Positions 49,774 to 58,456 of a stretch of 64,000 nt of DNA are shown in pieces. The position numbers and the translations under genes are program-made. Within the stretch, counting starts at the first letter, position 1. Every line of letters starts with the position of its first letter. The stretch comes from Bellilinea sp040754815 (lineage in GTDB: Bacteria; Chloroflexota; Anaerolineae; Anaerolineales; Anaerolineaceae), in NCBI GenBank assembly GCA_040754815.1, contig JBFMBX010000002.1:434001-498000 (forward strand), given 5' to 3'. The notes beneath the pieces were generated by a model, which was not told the DNA's origin, made no database searches, and worked only from the letters and a program-made list of their open reading frames with translations.

Positions 49774-50757
49774 TTATGCCGAACCCACGCTGCCGCTGCC
49801 TTCAATGATGCGCCGCTGAATGAGCGTAAACACTAGGATGATCAGCGCCAGAATAAACGATAGAGCCGCCGCCTGACCCATCTTGACGGTGGTATCGCGG
49901 AATGCCCATTTGTAAATCAGGTAGGCAACGGTGGTTGTCGAATCCAGCGGCCCGCCCGAGGTCATTACATAAATCTGGTCGAACACCTGAAAACAGCCGA
50001 TCAACCCTACGGTAACCACAAAAAACACCACCGGGCGCAGCATTGGGATGGTGATGTACCGTAATACTTGAAATTTGTTAGCACCGTCTATGGAGGCCGC
50101 TTCGTAAATTGCCGTTGGAATATCCTGCAAACCGGCCAGAAAGATGAGCATCAGCGTGCCGCTGGTGGTAAAAACATTTAAAATCATGATCGTGTAAAAG
50201 GCATAACGCGGATCGTTCAGCCAGTTGATGTCGAGATTAAAAATTTGATTGACAATCCCCAAGGGGCTGAACAACCAGACAAAGATCAATGAAATAACGA
50301 CCGAAGAAGTGACCGATGGCAGATAATAGATGGTGCGGAACAATCGCCTGAAACGCAGTTTCTGATCCATGGCAAACGCCAGAATCAGACTCAAAACCGT
50401 TTGGACAGGCACCACGATTAAGGTGTACTTGACGGTATTGGGCAGTGCTTTTTTGATGAACAAATCATCGCACGCCAGCGGTGGGGCGTCCTCGCCGCGC
50501 GGGAGAAGTGATTCAAGGCACAACACACGGCGGTAGCCTTCCAACCCCCACCATTCCGGCGGACGCAGCAGGTTATACCGCGTGAAAGACAGGTAAAAAG
50601 CATAGCCGATGGAGAAAACTGTGAAGGTGAGGAAAATGAACAAATAAGGCAGCAAGAAAACATAAGCAGTCAGGGCTTCACTGCGTTTTTTACGCTTTTC
50701 GGGGTTATTCCCCCCTCGAAACAAACCTGCCGGACGGTTGGACACCATTTCTGCCAT
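49774..50757 (-). CDS. Sugar ABC importer permease (MalF-like)
   Basis: A 327-residue CUT1-family permease with six helices. EAASIDGANKFQVLRYITIPMLRPVVFFVV is the EAA coupling loop. Between helices 1 and 2 there is a modest hydrophilic segment (LCLESLLPRGEDAPPLACDDLFIKK) with two Cys. ATG 50757 has AGGAGATGG upstream. A perfect hairpin separates it from the binding-protein gene upstream, the usual way such operons make excess binding protein. Confidence 0.92.
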   Translation of the reverse strand: MAEMVSNRPAGLFRGGNNPEKRKKRSEALTAYVFLLPYLFIFLTFTVFSIGYAFYLSFTRYNLLRPPEWWGLEGYRRVLCLESLLPRGEDAPPLACDDLFIKKALPNTVKYTLIVVPVQTVLSLILAFAMDQKLRFRRLFRTIYYLPSVTSSVVISLIFVWLFSPLGIVNQIFNLDINWLNDPRYAFYTIMILNVFTTSGTLMLIFLAGLQDIPTAIYEAASIDGANKFQVLRYITIPMLRPVVFFVVTVGLIGCFQVFDQIYVMTSGGPLDSTTTVAYLIYKWAFRDTTVKMGQAAALSFILALIILVFTLIQRRIIEGSGSVGSA

Positions 50758-50782
50758 CTTTCCATCTCCTGTCTCTTACAAA

Positions 50783-50810
50783 GAGGGTCAGCCGTTGCTG
50801 GCTGACCCTC
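50783..50810 (-). terminator. Intercistronic hairpin between the binding-protein and MalF-like genes
   Basis: GAGGGTCAGCC (50783-50793) pairs perfectly with GGCTGACCCTC (50800-50810) over six bases. On the minus strand it is followed by TTTGTAAG, so partial termination or protection of the upstream mRNA from decay is expected. Confidence 0.75.
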
Positions 50811-50825
50811 TCCAGCAAAACCATC

Positions 50826-52157
50826 CTATTGCGTTTCCGCAATCTTCTGGCGGATTGCCTCCGCTGCCTGTTTCAGAGCCTCATCCACCGGTTGATTTTC
50901 CAGATAGATACGCTCCAAGGCCTTGCTCATTTGATCGTTGACATCCGAACCTACCAGACCCCAGACGAACGGGCGCGCGCCTTCCAAGGCACCCCGGAAA
51001 ATGGCGTTGGAAGCGGGGTTGGTCTTCAGATATTCGCTTTCCTGCAGAGAAAGACGTGTGGGCAGAGCAAAGCCGCTTTCCAAAACTTTGGTTTGCGCCT
51101 CTACGCTGGTCAAGTAATTAATCACGCGCATGGCTGCTTCGGGATTCTTGCAGTTGCGCGAGATCACATAGGCTACGGTGAAGATCAGGTTACCCTCGCC
51201 TTTCGGGCCGGCCGGCGGAGTGACCACACCGTAATTAATGTTGGGGAATTGCTGCTTGAGGTAGGGAATCAGCCAGCCGCCTTCATAGACCATCGCAAAC
51301 TGCCCCTTACCAAAGACCGTTCCCTGCCAGCCTTCGCCCACATCCGCCGGAATTGCGCCGATCTGATTCTTGCGGAAGTCGGTGTAGAAGGTAGCCGCTT
51401 CGATGGCTTCCGGTGAATCGAGCAGCGTATCGCTGTAATCCTCGGTCATGATGTCGCCGCCGTTCTGGAACACGAAAATCGGGAAGCGGCCGGCATCGGC
51501 TGGAACACCCAGCCCGAAGACATTATTGGCAGGGTCAGAAAGTGCCTCGGCAGCCGCCTGTAAATCTTCCCACGTCCAGTCATTGGTGGGTTCGGCAATA
51601 CCCGCCTGCGCGAACATGTCTTTGTTATAGAACAGGCCAAGCGTGTTGAAGTCCTTGGGGATGCCGTAAGTAACACCATCTGCCGAGAAGGCATCAATCA
51701 ACGAGGGGATGAAATCATCGCGCTTGATACCCTCATTGGCCATCAGGTCGTCTATCGGCAGCAAAACTTCATCACGCACAAAGGCGGGGAACTGGAAGAT
51801 ATCCATGTAGAAGACATCCGGTTCAACGCCAGAGGCAATCGAGGTTTTCAACTGCTGCCAGTAATCGCCGGTAATGGGTTCATACTTGACCACAATATCC
51901 GGATTCGCTACGGTGAAATCCAGCAAAAGGGATTGCAGCAAAGCGGTTTCTTCCGGGCTTGCCGCCCAACCGGAAAGCCGCACAACGGCACGTTCGGCCG
52001 GCTTTTCAACTTCCACCGTTTTGATGACCTCTTTTTCCTTTTCCACCGTGACCGTTTCGATCACTTTTTCGGGGGTGGGGGTAGCCGCCGGCTGACAGGC
52101 CGCCAGCAGCAGGCTGAGAACCATCAACGGGACGAACCATTTTAACAGGGTTTTCAT
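50826..52157 (-). CDS. Sugar ABC importer solute-binding lipoprotein (MalE-like)
   Basis: A 443-residue class I solute-binding lipoprotein. The lipobox is LLLAAC (Cys21). A Val/Glu/Lys/Thr-rich linker (residues 30-55, ending EVEKPAE), common in Chloroflexi binding proteins, tethers it. The domain shows VVRLSGWAASPEETALLQSLLLDF, EPDVFYMDIFQFPAFV, YGIPKDFNTLGLFYNKDMFAQAG and FGKGQFAMVYEGGWLIPYL. The sugar is unknown, but the downstream phosphorylase points to a glucose disaccharide. The gene follows lacI after 190 bases with an RNA-structured spacer and has an AGGAGGAGAAAGG site. Confidence 0.92.
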   Translation of the reverse strand: MKTLLKWFVPLMVLSLLLAACQPAATPTPEKVIETVTVEKEKEVIKTVEVEKPAERAVVRLSGWAASPEETALLQSLLLDFTVANPDIVVKYEPITGDYWQQLKTSIASGVEPDVFYMDIFQFPAFVRDEVLLPIDDLMANEGIKRDDFIPSLIDAFSADGVTYGIPKDFNTLGLFYNKDMFAQAGIAEPTNDWTWEDLQAAAEALSDPANNVFGLGVPADAGRFPIFVFQNGGDIMTEDYSDTLLDSPEAIEAATFYTDFRKNQIGAIPADVGEGWQGTVFGKGQFAMVYEGGWLIPYLKQQFPNINYGVVTPPAGPKGEGNLIFTVAYVISRNCKNPEAAMRVINYLTSVEAQTKVLESGFALPTRLSLQESEYLKTNPASNAIFRGALEGARPFVWGLVGSDVNDQMSKALERIYLENQPVDEALKQAAEAIRQKIAETQ

Positions 52158-52182
52158 GACCTTTCTCCTCCTGAATCTGGTT

Positions 52183-52202
52183 AGGAAAAATCAGATTTTC
52201 CT
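52183..52202. promoter_or_regulatory. Dyad upstream of the sugar-binding protein gene
   Basis: AGGAAAAATCAGATTTTCCT is a near-perfect inverted repeat placed 26-45 bases upstream of the start. It is unlike the GCGAACGTTCGC sites upstream of lacI, so a different regulator or an mRNA hairpin is possible. Confidence 0.4.
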
Positions 52203-52238
52203 CAAAAAGTGTGTGATATACTCAAACGCGGGTGGGCC

Positions 52239-52310
52239 GACAAAGCCGCCCCGTCGAAGCCACCTCGACTCAATCCCTGGCAGGAGCACGGAGAGGTGGC
52301 TTCATTTGTC
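52239..52310. other. Two-tier structured element between lacI and the binding-protein gene
   Basis: Inner stem GAAGCCACCTC (52256-52266) with GAGGTGGCTTC (52293-52303), flanked by an outer pair GACAAA (52239-52244) with TTTGTC (52305-52310). A possible small hairpin, CCTGGCAGG, lies in the apical loop. There is no U tract on either strand, so it is not a standard terminator. It could be the lacI end, a processed leader, or an unknown RNA. Confidence 0.5.
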
Positions 52311-52347
52311 GCCAGATGTGCAGTTTGTAACTCGCTTTGATTCTTTT

Positions 52348-53424
52348 TTATGGATTGCTCATCACCTCCTTCCGAGCGAACACTCCGCTCTCCAAAGTTT
52401 GACTGGAAGCCCGGATGACCAGTTCGGGCTGTACGAGGATCGTCTCGTAATCGGTCGCGAGGTTCTTGGCTTCCAGAATATTCAACAACAGGGCAATCAG
52501 TCTTTCGCCAATCTCCCACACCGGCTGGCGCACAGAAGTCAGCGGCGGAGTCAGATATTGAGCAATGGGGGTATCATCAAAACCGGTTACGGCAATCTGA
52601 CGGCCCACCATCAAACCGGCATCCTGAACAGCCTTGACCGCCCCAACCGCCATGTAATCGTTCAGACACACCATCGCAGTAGGGCGCATGGATTCCGGGA
52701 GCTGCAGTAAGCGGGTGGCCGCCTGATAGCCGAAGGCAAAACGGCCTTCGCCGCGTTGAATCCACTCCGCCGGTGGTGTAATTCCGGCGGCATGCAGGGC
52801 AGTAAAATAACCCTCCATGCGGTTGTTCCCCACCCGCGAATCTTCCGGCCAGGCCAGTGCTGCAATGCGGCGATGACCCTGCGCCAGCAGGTGTTCTGTC
52901 GCCAGCCTCAAACCATGCCCGCCGTCCACATCAATGGAGGGGAAGCGCAGTTCTGGGTTGGAACGTCCGAATGCCACAAAAGGAAATTTTTGTTCGAGCA
53001 GGAATAACACGCGCGGGTCGTTATACTCCACACCGGAGAGGACAAAACCATCCACACGGCGGGTATCCATCAATTCGCGGTACGATTCGATTTGCCGCTG
53101 AGTATCGGAATGATAGGGGAAACAGAGGAGGTAATAACCACGCTGCTCGGCAGCGTGGAACATGCTTTGCAAAAAAGTATCCAGAATCGGATTGGCCTGT
53201 TCAGGGGGAGAAGGCCGCCACGAGTAGCCAATGGTGAAACTGCGCTGAGCGCGTAAACTGCGGGCAGTGTAGTTCGGTCGGTAGTTCAATTCCCGCACAG
53301 CCTGCCAGATGCGCTCTTCTGTTTCGGCAGCAACCCGCACTTGACCGTTAATTACCTTCGAGACGGTCTGGTAACTCACACCGGAGCGGGTGGCAACTTC
53401 TTTCAGGGTAACTCGGCGGGGCAT
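52348..53424 (-). CDS. LacI-family transcriptional regulator of the sugar operon
   Basis: A 358-residue LacI/GalR regulator. The N-terminal HTH is VTLKEVATRSGVSYQTVSKVINGQVRVAAETEERIWQAVRELNYRPN with the hinge SLRAQRS. The periplasmic-binding-like core ends with the VTGFDDTPIAQYLTPPLTSVRQPVWEIGE segment typical of sugar-responsive members. It lies directly upstream of, and on the same strand as, the ABC/GH65/pgmB genes, so it likely controls them and itself. Two tandem copies of a LacI-type palindrome are found 38-62 bases upstream of its start. Confidence 0.93.
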   Translation of the reverse strand: MPRRVTLKEVATRSGVSYQTVSKVINGQVRVAAETEERIWQAVRELNYRPNYTARSLRAQRSFTIGYSWRPSPPEQANPILDTFLQSMFHAAEQRGYYLLCFPYHSDTQRQIESYRELMDTRRVDGFVLSGVEYNDPRVLFLLEQKFPFVAFGRSNPELRFPSIDVDGGHGLRLATEHLLAQGHRRIAALAWPEDSRVGNNRMEGYFTALHAAGITPPAEWIQRGEGRFAFGYQAATRLLQLPESMRPTAMVCLNDYMAVGAVKAVQDAGLMVGRQIAVTGFDDTPIAQYLTPPLTSVRQPVWEIGERLIALLLNILEAKNLATDYETILVQPELVIRASSQTLESGVFARKEVMSNP

Positions 53425-53462
53425 TTTAATCCGGAAAAAAGATCAAAACAGGGTGCTCATTT

Positions 53463-53486
53463 GCGAACGTTCGTGCGAACGTTCGC
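53463..53486. promoter_or_regulatory. Tandem LacI-type operators
   Basis: Two adjacent 12-mers, GCGAACGTTCGT (53463-53474) and GCGAACGTTCGC (53475-53486), each a (near-)perfect palindrome with a central CG as LacI-family sites have. They sit upstream of lacI and also between it and the divergent MFS gene. No further copy was noticed in the window. Confidence 0.75.
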
Positions 53487-53576
53487 ATTATCAGTATAGA
53501 AAATTTCAACCCTTTTGTCAAGTACTGTTTTTCGGGAAAATCGCTTCCCGAAAGAAGAATCCTCAGGAAATCATGA

Positions 53577-53600
53577 TATACTATTAAACGAACGGTCAGT
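53577..53600 (+). promoter_or_regulatory. MFS-tetR promoter and TetR-type operator
   Basis: TATACT at 53577-53582 is a possible -10. Overlapping the predicted transcript start is ACGAACGGTCAGT (53588-53600), which fits the symmetric pattern ACnnACnGTnnGT typical of TetR-family operators. The operon encodes a TetR regulator, so autoregulation is inferred. Confidence 0.55.
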
Positions 53601-53623
53601 AAGCAATTTCGGAGTGCCGCCTT

Positions 53624-55039
53624 ATGCAAAAAGATACCTCGCAACGCAACCGTATTCTCACCCTGCTCTTTTTCGGTGTACTGATGGGCGCGCTGGATAT
53701 TGCCGTCCTCGGCCCTGCCCTGCCCTCCATCCGTGCCGAATTTTCGATTGATGAACGCGCTCTTTCATGGATCTTCAACAGTTATGTGCTCTTCAACTTA
53801 ATCAGTACACCGTTGATGGCAAAACTTTCCGATCTTTACGGACGGCGCTGGGTGTATATTTTGGATATTGCTCTCTTTGCCGTTGGTTCTTTGCTGGTAG
53901 CCACCTCCCCCACCTTCAACGGCATTCTGATCGGCCGCGCCGTGCAGGGCTTTGGCGCAGGGGGTATTTTTCCGGTCGCCAGTGCCGTCATCGGCGACAC
54001 TTTCCCGCCCGAAAAACGCGGCAGTGCGCTGGGGATGATCGGCGCGGTTTTTGGCGTTGCCTTCCTCATCGGGCCGCTGCTCGGTGGAGTTATTCTGGCA
54101 ATTGCCAGCTGGCAATGGCTGTTCCTCATCAATCTGCCCATTGCAGTTTTGATCATTCTCTTCAGCCTGCGGCTGCTGCCCGCCGCCCGCCCGGCAACCA
54201 GCCGCCGGCTGGATCTGGCCGGTATTGTGTTGCTTTCTTTCTTCCTCACCGCCCTGTCCTTTGCTTTGAACCAGCTCGATCCCGCTAACCTGACCGTCAG
54301 CCTGCTCAGCCCGGCGGTGGGAGGGGGATTGCTGGCGGCACTTCTCTTTTTAATCCTGCTCATTCAGGCCGAAAAAAAAGTCGTCCACCCCATGCTGCCC
54401 GCCCATTTGTTCAACCGCCGTCAGTTGGGGCTGGCCTATTTGCTTTCTGCCGGGGCAGGCATGGCAGAAGCCAGTCTGGTTTTCGTGCCGCTCATGGCAG
54501 TTAGCGGGCTTGGCAGTCAGGGAATCAACGAGAAAAACGCCACCTGGCTGCTGATACCGGCCATTCTGGCCATGGCGGTTGGTTCGCCGCTTGCCGGACG
54601 TCTGCTCGACCGTCTTGGCTCGCGCAATGTGATCATGAGTGGTACGGCTCTACAAACTGCCGGCTTCCTCATGCTCAGCCTGCTGGGCGGAAATTTGATT
54701 TTTTTCCTGCTCTCGGGAGTGCTGATCGGCGGCGGATTGACCGCCTTGCTGGGTGCGCCAATCCGATATATCATGTTAGGCGAAGCATCTGCCGGCGAGC
54801 GGTCAATTGCTCAGGGTTTGGTGACACTCTTCACCAGCATCGGTCAAATCATCGGCAGCGCAGTGATTGGGGCAATGACTGCATCCTTTGGGGAAGCCAA
54901 TCCTTTCAATGGCTATCAAGCGGCTTTTTTCTTTATCACCGCCATCGGTTTCCTTCTCTTTGCTGCATCCACCCGATTGAAAACCCGGACAATTGAATTG
55001 GAGACTCACAAAAGGAATGAAGCCTACGGTCAAGGTTAA
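53624..55039 (+). CDS. MFS drug-efflux transporter (DHA2-like, 14 helices)
   Basis: A 471-residue major-facilitator protein with about fourteen helices. Motif D1 is FFGVLMGALDIAVLGPALPSI, motif A DLYGRRW, motif B GRAVQGFGAGG and the antiporter motif C GVAFLIGPLLGG. DHA2 members use the proton gradient to export cationic drugs, dyes or bile-type compounds. The last 23 bases overlap the tetR gene, so the regulator is made with its target. The start ATG 53624 has a weak CGGAGTG site. Confidence 0.9.
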   Translation: MQKDTSQRNRILTLLFFGVLMGALDIAVLGPALPSIRAEFSIDERALSWIFNSYVLFNLISTPLMAKLSDLYGRRWVYILDIALFAVGSLLVATSPTFNGILIGRAVQGFGAGGIFPVASAVIGDTFPPEKRGSALGMIGAVFGVAFLIGPLLGGVILAIASWQWLFLINLPIAVLIILFSLRLLPAARPATSRRLDLAGIVLLSFFLTALSFALNQLDPANLTVSLLSPAVGGGLLAALLFLILLIQAEKKVVHPMLPAHLFNRRQLGLAYLLSAGAGMAEASLVFVPLMAVSGLGSQGINEKNATWLLIPAILAMAVGSPLAGRLLDRLGSRNVIMSGTALQTAGFLMLSLLGGNLIFFLLSGVLIGGGLTALLGAPIRYIMLGEASAGERSIAQGLVTLFTSIGQIIGSAVIGAMTASFGEANPFNGYQAAFFFITAIGFLLFAASTRLKTRTIELETHKRNEAYGQG

Positions 55040-55637
55040 TTCGACTTCTTCCATGCGAGAAAAAATTCTGCTGGAAAGTACCCGCCTGTTCGTCGAGCGC
55101 GGTTACGACGGGGTCTCGATCCGCGAAATCGCCGAAGCCTGCAACATCACCAAAGCCGCGCTCTATTATCACTTTCTGGATAAAGAACAGCTGCTGATCG
55201 AAATTCTTGAAGCCGGTCTGGCCGTCTTTCAGCAGTTGATCCGCCACGCGGTGCAAAATTCCAACACCGCCAGAGACCGCATTAAGGACTTTGTGTTTTC
55301 GCTTTTTACTCAATTGCCGCCCGAAAACCGCGCCGTGATTCGCCTTGCCACTCAGGAAATGGGAAAATTACAGCCCGAACTGCGCAGCCGATTTGCCCAA
55401 CATTATCGCGAAAAATTTTTACAACCGCTGATGGATATTTTCATCGAAGGGCAAAAGTCCGGTGAACTGCGCCCTCTTTCCCCCGATGTGGTGGTATGGG
55501 CTTTACTGGGAATGTTATATCCATTTATGAGCAAAGAGTCCGCCATTCGAGAGGAAGTAACCCACCAGCAATTAGAGCAATTGCTGGATTTATTCTGGCG
55601 GGGAGTCACAGTCTCTTCACCGGATAAGTCGCCTTAA
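55017..55637 (+). CDS. TetR-family regulator of the MFS transporter
   Basis: A 206-residue TetR regulator. The HTH is ILLESTRLFVERGYDGVSIREIAEACNITKAALYYHFLDKEQLLIEIL. A C-terminal all-helical ligand domain follows (AVIRLATQEMGKLQPELRSRFAQHYREKF). It is encoded within the end of the MFS gene and probably represses the pair through the ACnnACnGTnnGT site upstream. The start is uncertain: ATG 55017 has only AGGA directly adjacent, and ATG 55053 is an alternative that begins right before the HTH. Confidence 0.88.
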   Translation: MKPTVKVNSTSSMREKILLESTRLFVERGYDGVSIREIAEACNITKAALYYHFLDKEQLLIEILEAGLAVFQQLIRHAVQNSNTARDRIKDFVFSLFTQLPPENRAVIRLATQEMGKLQPELRSRFAQHYREKFLQPLMDIFIEGQKSGELRPLSPDVVVWALLGMLYPFMSKESAIREEVTHQQLEQLLDLFWRGVTVSSPDKSP

Positions 55638-55654
55638 GCCCGGCGGAGTACTGC

Positions 55655-55660
55655 TATAAT
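55655..55660 (+). promoter_or_regulatory. -10 box just upstream of the MalT-like gene
   Basis: TATAAT at 55655-55660 ends six bases before ATG 55667, so a transcript would start at or next to the start codon. No SD is seen at a workable distance. This fits a leaderless mRNA. Confidence 0.5.
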
Positions 55661-55666
55661 CAGGGT

Positions 55667-58327
55667 ATGCCCCCGCTGGTCTGGACGAAATTCAACATTC
55701 CGCCCATCCGCACGAAAAGCGTACTGCGTCCCCGCCTTTTGGAAAAACTCAACGAGGGCCTGTCAGGCCGTCTGATTCTGATCTCCGCCCCTGCCGGTTT
55801 TGGTAAAACCACCCTCGTCGTGCAATGGTTGCAAACTATTTCCCTTCCCGCCCTATGGATTACGCTGGAAGAGGGCGATGACGACCCTGCCCGTTTTTTC
55901 AACGCGTGGGTCGTCTGCCTGAAACGGATTGATTCCTCTTATTGTGAGGATATATTCCGGACTTTGAACACGGCTCAACTGCCGCCCACCGAAATACTCA
56001 CCACCGAATTGATCAACGGTCTTACCGCCATACCCACGCCGTTTCTAATTGTGCTGGATGATTTTCAATTTATTTCAAATCCCCTGATCACACAGTTTAT
56101 CCAATTCTCCATCACCCATCTGCCGCCTCATATTCATCTCGTGATTCTCACCCGCGAAGATCCGCCTCTCCCCTTAACGCGTTTGCGCTTGCAAAAAGAA
56201 TTAACCGAAATTCGCACCCGTGATTTGAGATTTGAAAACCACGAAAGTCAGCAACTCTTTCAGGATGTTTTGGGCATCTCCCTTGAAGCAAAACTCATTA
56301 CAGCCCTAACCGAACGGACGGAGGGCTGGGCTGCCGGCTTGCAACTGGCGGCTCTTTCCCTGCAGGAAAGCCCTCAACCGGCTCAATTACTGGAAGATTT
56401 TTCTGGCAATCGTTTTATGCTGAATTATTTAGCCGAAGAGGTATTGAATAAACAGCCGCCCCATATACAGGATTTTTTGCTCAAGACTTCCATTCTTTCC
56501 ACCTTAACACCCGAAGCCTGCAATCTGCTTACCAGCCGCGAGGATAGCGCCGACCTGCTGGAAAAATTATTCAAAAGCAATTTGTTCATCCAACCGCTGG
56601 ATGAACAATTTCGCTACTATCGCTATCATTCGTTATTTGCGGAATTATTGCGCAACAGGTTAAATCGACTGCCGCTCGCCGAAATACAAAAACTTCATCT
56701 GCTGGCCGCTGAAGCCTGCCAAAAGGAAGGCTTTCTACAACAAAGTCTTCAACACTTGTTAACTGCCAGGAATTATCACGCCGTTCTGGATTTGCTGGTG
56801 GAAAACATCTGGCACTGGATTAATCACACCCCCCCAGCCGATATCGAGGGGTGGTTAGCCCAACTTCCACCGGAACTACAAAATTCCCAACCGCGTCTGC
56901 TGCTCGGTTTGGGGTGGTTGTACCTGATGCGAGGTAATTTCGCCCGCCTGAATTCGATTATCCGCCTTTTGCAAACGATTTTAGCCGATAGTGAATCCAC
57001 CAGTGCCGAATGGGTTGCTCTCAAAGCCGAATTTTTTGCCCTGCAGGCCAATTTCTTGCAGGTCCAACAGCAATATCAGCAAGCCACCCAGCTGGCAGAA
57101 CATTCTTTAAGGCTCATTCAGAACGGGAATGAGCGCATCGCCGCACTGGCGTATCTGGCACTCGGCGCAGGTCATCGGCAGGCGGGCAATTATGAAATGG
57201 CGAGGATGGCTTTGGAAAAAGCCATTTCCCTCAGTCGCAAGCTGGATGATTCGGTCACCGACATTCTGGCCGTTTCCCACTTAACCCTGATGGCACTCGA
57301 ACACGGCCAGCTGGAACTGGCAGCCACCACGGCCCAACAGGCCATTCAACATCTTGAACAACACCCACACGGTTATCCGCCGGTTTTGGGTGCAGTGTAC
57401 GGGGCACTGGGATGGGTCTATTATCATCGCGCCGAAATGGACAGGGCTATCCAGTACTTCCAGCGCGGCATCTACCTCGCTTCGCTGAGCGGGCATAACG
57501 CCTCGGCGGTGTACTCACTGGTTGGGCTGGCGCGCTTATGGCTCAGCCGCCACATGCTCACACAGGCCGACGAGCACCTGCAAAAGGCTCAAGATTTCTT
57601 ACAAAAAGGTGCTCCCGGCTGGGTCATTCCCGAGCTGATTTTCTGCAAGTGCCGTTTAGCCATTGCAAAAGGAAATCCCGCAGAAGCGGAAGCGATACTT
57701 TCCGCTTCGGGGATAAGCGGCGATTCACCTGTATCGCCGTTTTCCGAAGCCATCCACCTTGGCTGGTTGTCATTTTATACCCACTCCGATCAGCCCCACC
57801 ACTGGCGGCAAGGTACTGCTCTGGCGGAACGGCTGGTAGAGTTCACCCGCCCTCACCATCGCGATCACACTTTGTTACAGGCTCTCGTGCTCGGGGCAAT
57901 CCTTATGCAACGGGTTGGCAACCCCGCTCAAGCCCAAATCTGGCTGGAGGAGGCCGTTCACTTAGCCGGGCGGAACGGTTATAAAAGCATTTTTATCGAA
58001 CAACGCCACCATTTAACCCCTCTGCTGATCAAAATTGCTCCCCTATCTAAAAACAAAACCCTGCTTCAATATGTGGCCGAACAGGAAGCCGCTCTTTCTC
58101 CCGATACGCCCGTCCTCAAAAAAGAAGCCGCTTACAACCCCCTCAGCGAACGAGAACTCGAAGTTCTACGCCTGCTGGCCGAAGGGTTGACCTACCATCA
58201 AATTGCCGGACGACTGGTGGTCAGCCTGAATACGGTGCGTTTTCATGTCAAGGGTATTTACGGAAAACTGGGGGTCAACCGCCTCGGTCAGGCCGTCAGC
58301 GAAGCCCGCCGCCGCGGTTTGATTTAA
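55667..58327 (+). CDS. MalT-like LuxR-family ATP-dependent regulator (LAL/STAND)
   Basis: An 886-residue regulator with the MalT layout. An N-terminal NTPase has Walker A SAPAGFGKTT (40-49) and Walker B LIVLDDFQFI. The sensor LILTREDPPLPLTRLR and the winged-helix FLLKTSILSTLTPEACNLL follow. A long TPR-like helical domain (about 370-800) senses the inducer. The C-terminal LuxR HTH is LSERELEVLRLLAEGLTYHQIAGRLVVSLNTVRFHVKGIYGKLGVNRLGQAV. It oligomerises on binding inducer and ATP. The likely targets are the three genes just downstream. The terminator at 58404 ends the transcript. Confidence 0.93.
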   Translation: MPPLVWTKFNIPPIRTKSVLRPRLLEKLNEGLSGRLILISAPAGFGKTTLVVQWLQTISLPALWITLEEGDDDPARFFNAWVVCLKRIDSSYCEDIFRTLNTAQLPPTEILTTELINGLTAIPTPFLIVLDDFQFISNPLITQFIQFSITHLPPHIHLVILTREDPPLPLTRLRLQKELTEIRTRDLRFENHESQQLFQDVLGISLEAKLITALTERTEGWAAGLQLAALSLQESPQPAQLLEDFSGNRFMLNYLAEEVLNKQPPHIQDFLLKTSILSTLTPEACNLLTSREDSADLLEKLFKSNLFIQPLDEQFRYYRYHSLFAELLRNRLNRLPLAEIQKLHLLAAEACQKEGFLQQSLQHLLTARNYHAVLDLLVENIWHWINHTPPADIEGWLAQLPPELQNSQPRLLLGLGWLYLMRGNFARLNSIIRLLQTILADSESTSAEWVALKAEFFALQANFLQVQQQYQQATQLAEHSLRLIQNGNERIAALAYLALGAGHRQAGNYEMARMALEKAISLSRKLDDSVTDILAVSHLTLMALEHGQLELAATTAQQAIQHLEQHPHGYPPVLGAVYGALGWVYYHRAEMDRAIQYFQRGIYLASLSGHNASAVYSLVGLARLWLSRHMLTQADEHLQKAQDFLQKGAPGWVIPELIFCKCRLAIAKGNPAEAEAILSASGISGDSPVSPFSEAIHLGWLSFYTHSDQPHHWRQGTALAERLVEFTRPHHRDHTLLQALVLGAILMQRVGNPAQAQIWLEEAVHLAGRNGYKSIFIEQRHHLTPLLIKIAPLSKNKTLLQYVAEQEAALSPDTPVLKKEAAYNPLSERELEVLRLLAEGLTYHQIAGRLVVSLNTVRFHVKGIYGKLGVNRLGQAVSEARRRGLI

Positions 58328-58403
58328 CCCCCTTCAACCCCGCATTTTTAAGCAGGTAAATTCCCTCTCTACAGCCATAAAAACCACATTCATCAATCTC
58401 TGC

Positions 58404-58431
58404 GGACTACATACTCATGTAGTCCTTTTTT
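58404..58431 (+). terminator. Intrinsic terminator of the MalT-like gene
   Basis: GGACTAC (58404-58410) pairs with GTAGTCC (58419-58425) over eight bases, followed by TTTTTT. Confidence 0.85.
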
Positions 58432-58456
58432 ATCTCAAAACGGATAAACTGGAAGC

